From: Polyodon spathula
Taxonomy: Eukaryota; Chordata; Actinopteri; Acipenseriformes; Polyodontidae
Direction of reading: 5' to 3'
Length of the DNA stretch: 64,000 bases
Assembly (NCBI RefSeq): GCF_017654505.1
Contig: NC_054540.1
Span: 41,294,554-41,358,553, forward strand
This document shows positions 11,355-64,000 of this stretch, piece by piece; within the stretch, counting starts at the first letter, position 1; each line of letters opens with the position of its first letter. The notes below the pieces were generated by a model. That model had not been told where the DNA came from. It was given only the letters and a program-made list of their open reading frames with translations, and did no database searches. Both the position numbers and the translations under genes were made by a program.

Positions 11355-11460
11355 ACAGATCAGATCCGGCCGGTAGCCGGCTTTAGAACCTTAGTTAAGT
11401 AGTCCCAAAACCAAAATTTGGTAGTCCCGGTTACGTGGACTACCGATTTGTCCACCCCTG
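11355..11460 (-). mobile_element. hAT-like terminal sequence, right end
   Basis: Ends GATTTGTCCACCCCTG, the exact inverse of 4529-4544, and contains GTAGTCC motifs also present after the left end. The 8 flanking bases do not match (GCTTATTG against TTACTGTA). Confidence 0.55.
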
Positions 11461-12105
11461 TTACTGTATGTATCGCAACCAGCATCAATTACATGTAGAT
11501 AAACATGTATTTTTATTTAAATTATAAAAACATGATTACTGTTCTATATAATGTATTTTTAAACTAGATATTAATGTTTTATTCAATTTTTATGGACTAC
11601 CTGTAAGATAATACCATAGTCAATCAAATATAAACAAGTAGCTATGGTGACGTCACCAGTAAATTATGCAAATTGTACTATCGAAGGTTTGAACCTTCCT
11701 TTGGTAATATGTGTTACAGACCTTCAAAGGTCAAAATGTACCCTTCATTGCAGCCTTAAAAGCAGTGTTACTTGACATTGCAATCTAAAATCTTCTTTTT
11801 TGTGACAATCATACTCGGACAAAAATGGTTGGTGTCAGTGTGTGTGGGGGCAATATTGGGTTGGCAGGGAGGATGTTAAATTCCTCCATGTCAGAACACA
11901 CGTGGGAATATAGCTGGGAGCATAATAGAATAAAAAGGGAAAAATAAGTGGTGTTATTGTTAAGGCTGATGAAGGTGTTTGAGATGTGCGCTGTGCTGTA
12001 TTGTGTTTTGTCTAAACCTTTTATTTTGCCCCTTGTGCCTCTTTTTTTGTTTGTTAGTGTGTTTTTGTTTGTTAGTTTTCTTCTTAAAAGTGTGCAACAG
12101 GGGGC
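11461..12105. other. intronic sequence, possible second hAT-like end near 11690-11757
   Basis: AT-rich. TCGAAGGTTTGAACCTTCC near 11680 is a short palindrome similar to motifs at 700-720. No gene seen. Confidence 0.3.
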
Positions 12106-12345
12106 TCCCGAGTGGCGAATCTAGCAAATCTAGTGGGGGGAGGGCTTAGGTTGGTCAGGGTGTCCTCGGCTCACCTCGCACCAGTGACCCCCTGTAGTCT
12201 GGCTGGGGGCCCTTGGAGGACAGCGTGTGTTCGTGTTCGCTGTTCAGCGCATGGGTGGTAGCGGTGAGCTGAGCCTAAAAATAAGTGGCTATTCTAAATT
12301 GGGAAGAAAAAAAAAACCAAAAACAATTGGCAACTACTAAGTAAA
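12106..12345 (+). mobile_element. tRNA-derived SINE, deleted copy
   Basis: Starts GGGCTCCCGAGTGGCG (A-box part). It lacks the B-box portion, continues with GGTGTCCTCGGCTCACC and GGACAGCGTGTGTTCG, and ends in an A-rich AATTGGCAACTACTAA tail. Same family as 49876-50270. Confidence 0.8.
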
Positions 12346-13560
12346 AAAAAAAGAAGAGTGCAATAGCACTTAAACTGCAGCTGCTTGTGTGTGAGTCTCT
12401 CCCTGACGCAAACAAGCCTTGCCAGTAGTGGTAGTCTTTCACTTATTTATTTCATTAACTTTAGGCCTAGGCCTTCTGGCAGTGTATGGTGAGTTATTCT
12501 TACTGAACAGATGTTTTTTCAGACTCTGATGGATACAGTGTTTTTGGGGATGTGGAATAGTATGGCTTAGAGGGGCTGCAGACAATGCTGGAGTCAATCT
12601 GAATCTCATATGTAATTGACAAGGCCCATGTGGGACAGTGCCGGGCAGTTACTGGGAAGATTTATTTTGAATATCTCCATAGCACAGTATACTATATCTT
12701 CAATTATAAATAGGCACAGGGGTCTGGACACTGTATACCTGAAAACTAGCATCTCCTGTAAAAATATTACTTGCACAAATGTTAAAAAAATTAAATGTAC
12801 AAATGTATTGTGGTTTGTTCTTTTTTTCTGCTATGTACTGTACAGTGCTTTGAGATACTTTTGTATATAAAGCACTATGTAAGTGCAATAAATAAATAAA
12901 TAAACAAATAAATCGAAATGTGTTAAAATTCATCAAGGAACAATGGCAAGTGGTCCTGCACAAATCATGAGTTGAGTGTTCAGTATGTCAGTCCTCTACC
13001 TCACCACTCTACCACAATGGCAGCAGCGGCACAAAGATTAACAGAGGGCACAATGCCAACTTTATTGCAAATCATAATTTTACTCTAGCAGTATTGTACT
13101 TATTGCTATTCAGTTGGGTTTCTTTTTCAAAATTTTCACAGTAATTCTGATCTGAGGGGAAAAAAAGACTTGCATCTACAGTACCCTTGGCTGGATATTC
13201 AGTTTGCACTGCATACACTAAACTAAGCTATAGTCTCAGAGAGTTGAGGTGTGTAGTCAGCACAGTGCACCTAATGTAACTGCTCCCCCACAGATCAATC
13301 AGGCTAGAGAGATTTAAGCTGTGCTCAGTTTCATAAACCTGTTTCTAAACCTGTTCCTATACCTCTGAACCTATGCCAGAGAGAGCAGGTAGGACAGATG
13401 AACCAATCAAAATGGTGAACTTTGGGAGAGGAGTCAAAAAACAATAATATGTCTCTGATTGAACAGGTTGATTTTAGCAGCCAATGTTATGAATTCGGAG
13501 ACATTTTGACTGGAAGACGCAAAGTATAACCGACGTAATAACTAGTCAAAACAGATTTAT
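12346..13560. other. intronic sequence with an L2-like 3' tail
   Basis: 12835-12905 (GTGCTTTGAGATACTTTTGT, then TATAAAGCACTATGTAAGTG and AATAAA repeats) is the 3' end of an L2-like LINE or a SINE using that tail. The rest is unassigned; a TAAA-type repeat closes the tail. Confidence 0.55.
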
Positions 13561-13561
13561 T

Positions 13562-14045
13562 GGGTCCTTGAGTGGCTCATCCAGTTAAAGCACTGCCACT
13601 GGGAGTGCAGGATGAGTCACACAGCTTGGACGGCGCCAGTTCGCTTCCAGACTGTGCTACGAGGTCGAATTTTGCTGTGGACTCCAAAGGGGGCATCACA
13701 TTGGCTCTGATGCTCCCCTGGTGGGAGATGGAAAACCGGTAGCGATTGCTTCTCATCGTGCAACAGCGAACCCTACTGGCCAGACGCTGATCACATTAAG
13801 AGTGGATAAAAAGCAGGGCTGGTCTCTGTTATCTAGCATTGGTAGCCCGTCCACCTCTGCTCTGGCTTGCTCGGTGTAAAAGCGATTCTGACTTTAAGCT
13901 TGTGAGATCGGGATATGCTCACATGCCCTGAGAACGTCTGTGCTGTGTGGGGACTCTCTGTGGTAAGGAGAAAAACATAATTGGACATTCCAAATTGGGG
14001 GAAAAATAATAATTGGTCACTCCTAAATTTATCTAAAAAAGTAAA
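13562..14045 (+). mobile_element. tRNA-derived SINE, second type
   Basis: Begins GGGTCCTTGAGTGGCTCATC, with an A-box-like start and CGCCAGTTCGCTTCCAGA at the B-box position. It has a long body and an A-rich tail with AATTGGTCACTCCTAAATTT. Related in head and tail to the SINE at 49876 but with a different body. It ends about 210 bases before the WDR44 micro-exon. Confidence 0.75.
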
Positions 14046-14255
14046 TTTAAAAATTATTTATTACCAGAGCTATGTTAATAAAAATATCAAATCTATCACA
14101 ATTATGTTGAAAAAGATTTTGCATTAATATGTACAACAAAGCCGAAAGCTAAAGAAAGTAATGCACTGTGTTTTAAACCCTATAGCCTGTTCAGTAACAC
14201 TTAACTACAAGTGAATTTCACAGAATGACTTCTTACACTTTTTTGTGTTCCATAG

Positions 14256-62455
<48,200 letters not shown>

Positions 62456-62492
62456 GTAACTGAAGTTAGATTAGATTTCTTTTCACTTCTAA

Positions 62493-62850
62493 TTAACCTT
62501 TTGCGGTCCTATTTCGGAGCAGGTCCAACATTACAATTTTTCCTTTCCGGTCTGATGTCGGACACTGTCCGACATCATCAAAAAGATGTCAAGCACAGGT
62601 CTCTAGAGCCAAGAAAACCTTTCAATGGCTGAGTGATACTGATAGGAGCCGAATGAAGCCGAAAAAAGGGGCATATCTGAGCAATACAGATAGCCTCTGC
62701 ACCACAGAGATAACACGGACACACAACAAAGGAGATAGCTTGTAAGGAATTTTGTAATAGTTTTTGTGTTAGAACTGATTATTCTGATTAAACTGATTAG
62801 CCAAGAGAAACCAAAAAAAAAAAAAGGAGGCGGATCTGAGCAATACACAT
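62493..62850. mobile_element. piggyBac-like MITE end with a palindrome
   Basis: TTAACCTTTTGCGGTCC begins with TTAA and resembles piggyBac termini. GATGTCGGACACTGTCCGACATC at 62560-62582 is a perfect 10-bp stem with a 3-base loop. ATCTGAGCAATACA occurs at 62674 and again at 62834. No matching right end before the Tc1 element begins at 62852. Confidence 0.5.
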
Positions 62851-62851
62851 A

Positions 62852-64000
62852 CAGTGGCTCTCAAAAGTATTCACCCCCCCTTGGACTTTTCCACATTTTA
62901 TTGTATTACAACATGGAATCAAAATGGATTTAATTAGGGTTTTTTGTCGCTGACCAGCACAAAAATGTCCAAATCTCAAAGTGAAAAATAAAATCTACAA
63001 ATTGTTCTAAATTAATTACAAATATAAAACAGAAAATAATTGAAGGCATAAGTATTCAGCCCCTTGAGTCAATATTTGGTAGAGGCACCTTTGGCAGCAA
63101 TTACAGCCATGAGTCTATTTGGTTAAGTCTCTACCAGCTTTGCACATCTGGACACTGCATTTTTTGACCATTCTTCTTTGCAAAATTGCTCAAGCTTCGT
63201 CAAGTTGGATGGGGATCTTTGGTGAACAGCAATTTTCAACTCTTTTCACATATTCTCAATTGGATTGAGGTCCTGGCTTTGACTGGGTCACTCCAGGACA
63301 TTTACCTTTTTGTTTTTAAGCCACTCTAGTGTGGCTTTGGCTGTATGTTTGGAGTCATTGTCCTGCTGGAAGATTAATCTTCTCCCTAGTCCCAGGTCTC
63401 TTGCAGACTTCAGCAGTTTTTCCTCCAGGATTTCTCTGTACTTTGCTGCATCCATTTTGCCCTCTATCTTCACAAGCTTTCCAGGCCCTGACGTAGAGAA
63501 TCATCACCATAGCATGATGCTGCCACCACCATGCTTCACGATAGGGATGGTGTTCTCAGGATGATGTGCGGTGTTAGCTCTGTTTTGGTCTCATCAGACC
63601 ATAGAATCTTCTTCCACTTGGTCTCAGAGTCTCCCACATGCCTTCTGGCAAACTCTAGCCGAGATCTGATGCGAGTTTATTTCAACAATGGCTTTCTTTT
63701 TGCCACTCTCCCACAAAGGCCAGTTTTGTGAAGCACCCGGGCTATTGTTGCTGTATGCACAGTGTCTCCCAGCTCAGTCGTGGAAGACTGTAACTCCTTT
63801 AAAGTTGCCATAGGCCTCTTGGTGGCTTCCCTGACTAGTGCCCTTCTCGCCCGGGTACTCAGTTTTTGAGGACAGCCTGTTCTAGACAGATTCACAGTTG
63901 TGTCATATTTCCTCCATTTCTTAATAATGGACTTTACTGTGCTCCGGGGGATATGTTATTATATCCTACCCTTGTTTGGTGTTTTTAAGAACCTTATTCA
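62852..64000 (-). mobile_element. Tc1-like element, same family as 55085, runs off the window
   Basis: The left end CAGTGGCTCTCAAAAGTATT follows TA. Transposase on the minus strand: 63288-63473 (MKIEGKMDAAKYREILEEKL, QQDNDSKHTAKATLEWLKN, with DNDSKH instead of DNDPKH) and 63677-63895 (RRALVREATKRPMATLKEL). Broken by frameshifts. It stands opposite in orientation to the 55085 copy. Confidence 0.92.

Noticed and set aside
4529..11460. A single complete 6.9-kb hAT element
   Set aside because: The 8-base flanks differ (GCTTATTG and TTACTGTA) and no hAT transposase is recognisable inside, so I list only the matching ends.

Overview
The window looks like vertebrate nuclear DNA, most likely from a non-teleost ray-finned fish. 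A sturgeon or paddlefish fits best, because of an abundant tRNA-derived SINE (best copy 49876-50270) and dense CR1-type LINE copies ending in (TTCTTATG)n. That species call is inference from repeats I recognise and should be confirmed by search. There are no prokaryotic genes, operons or CRISPR arrays.

One host gene is visible: WDR44 (Rab11-binding WD-repeat protein, also called rabphilin-11), on the + strand. I can place fourteen coding exons by splice sites, reading phase and similarity to the vertebrate protein: a 34-bp micro-exon at 14256-14289, an 81-bp exon at 45613-45693, the large proline-rich exon at 47663-48281, then eleven more up to 62455. All phases join without a break (2080 coding bases). 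The first exon, with the start codon, lies left of the window as far as I can see. The last exons lie to the right. Nearly everything else is intron filled with transposons.

Layout. 1-14255 (intron 1): CR1 fragments, a minisatellite split by an unclassified insert, a decayed DIRS-type tyrosine-recombinase retrotransposon (4950-7330), an L2-like LINE relic cut by a short terminal element (8430-10470), and SINEs. 14290-45612 (intron 2, 31.3 kb): four large CR1 copies (D 16484-21015 +, E 23776-26703, F 26704-30494 -, G 41366-45374 -), a Tc1 element interrupted by CR1, a Ty3/gypsy-like LTR and gag fragment, an unclassified inverted-repeat DNA transposon with an intron-containing broken ORF (35634-38064), and a hAT-like transposase relic interrupted by a solo-LTR-like insert. 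45694-64000: closely spaced WDR44 exons with SINE, MITE, Tc1/mariner (five copies or parts), microsatellite, LTR and piggyBac-like sequence between them.

The most interesting signal is in the CR1 family. ORF1 (zinc-binding plus SGNH esterase) ends in codons TTA AAC followed by the stop TAG and is preceded by T. This makes a canonical -1 slippery heptamer (T TTA AAC) directly before the stop, and ORF2 (endonuclease plus reverse transcriptase) is open in exactly the -1 frame. The first ATG of ORF2 lies downstream of the endonuclease N-terminus. The arrangement is conserved in all four copies that carry this junction and suggests ORF2 is made by programmed -1 frameshifting. Other notable points are a textbook twin-priming inversion (copy E), a frameshifting deletion shared by neighbouring copies E and F, 271-bp tandem 5' UTR monomers in copy D, and a poorly classified DNA transposon whose ORF runs into a short element also found alone twice.
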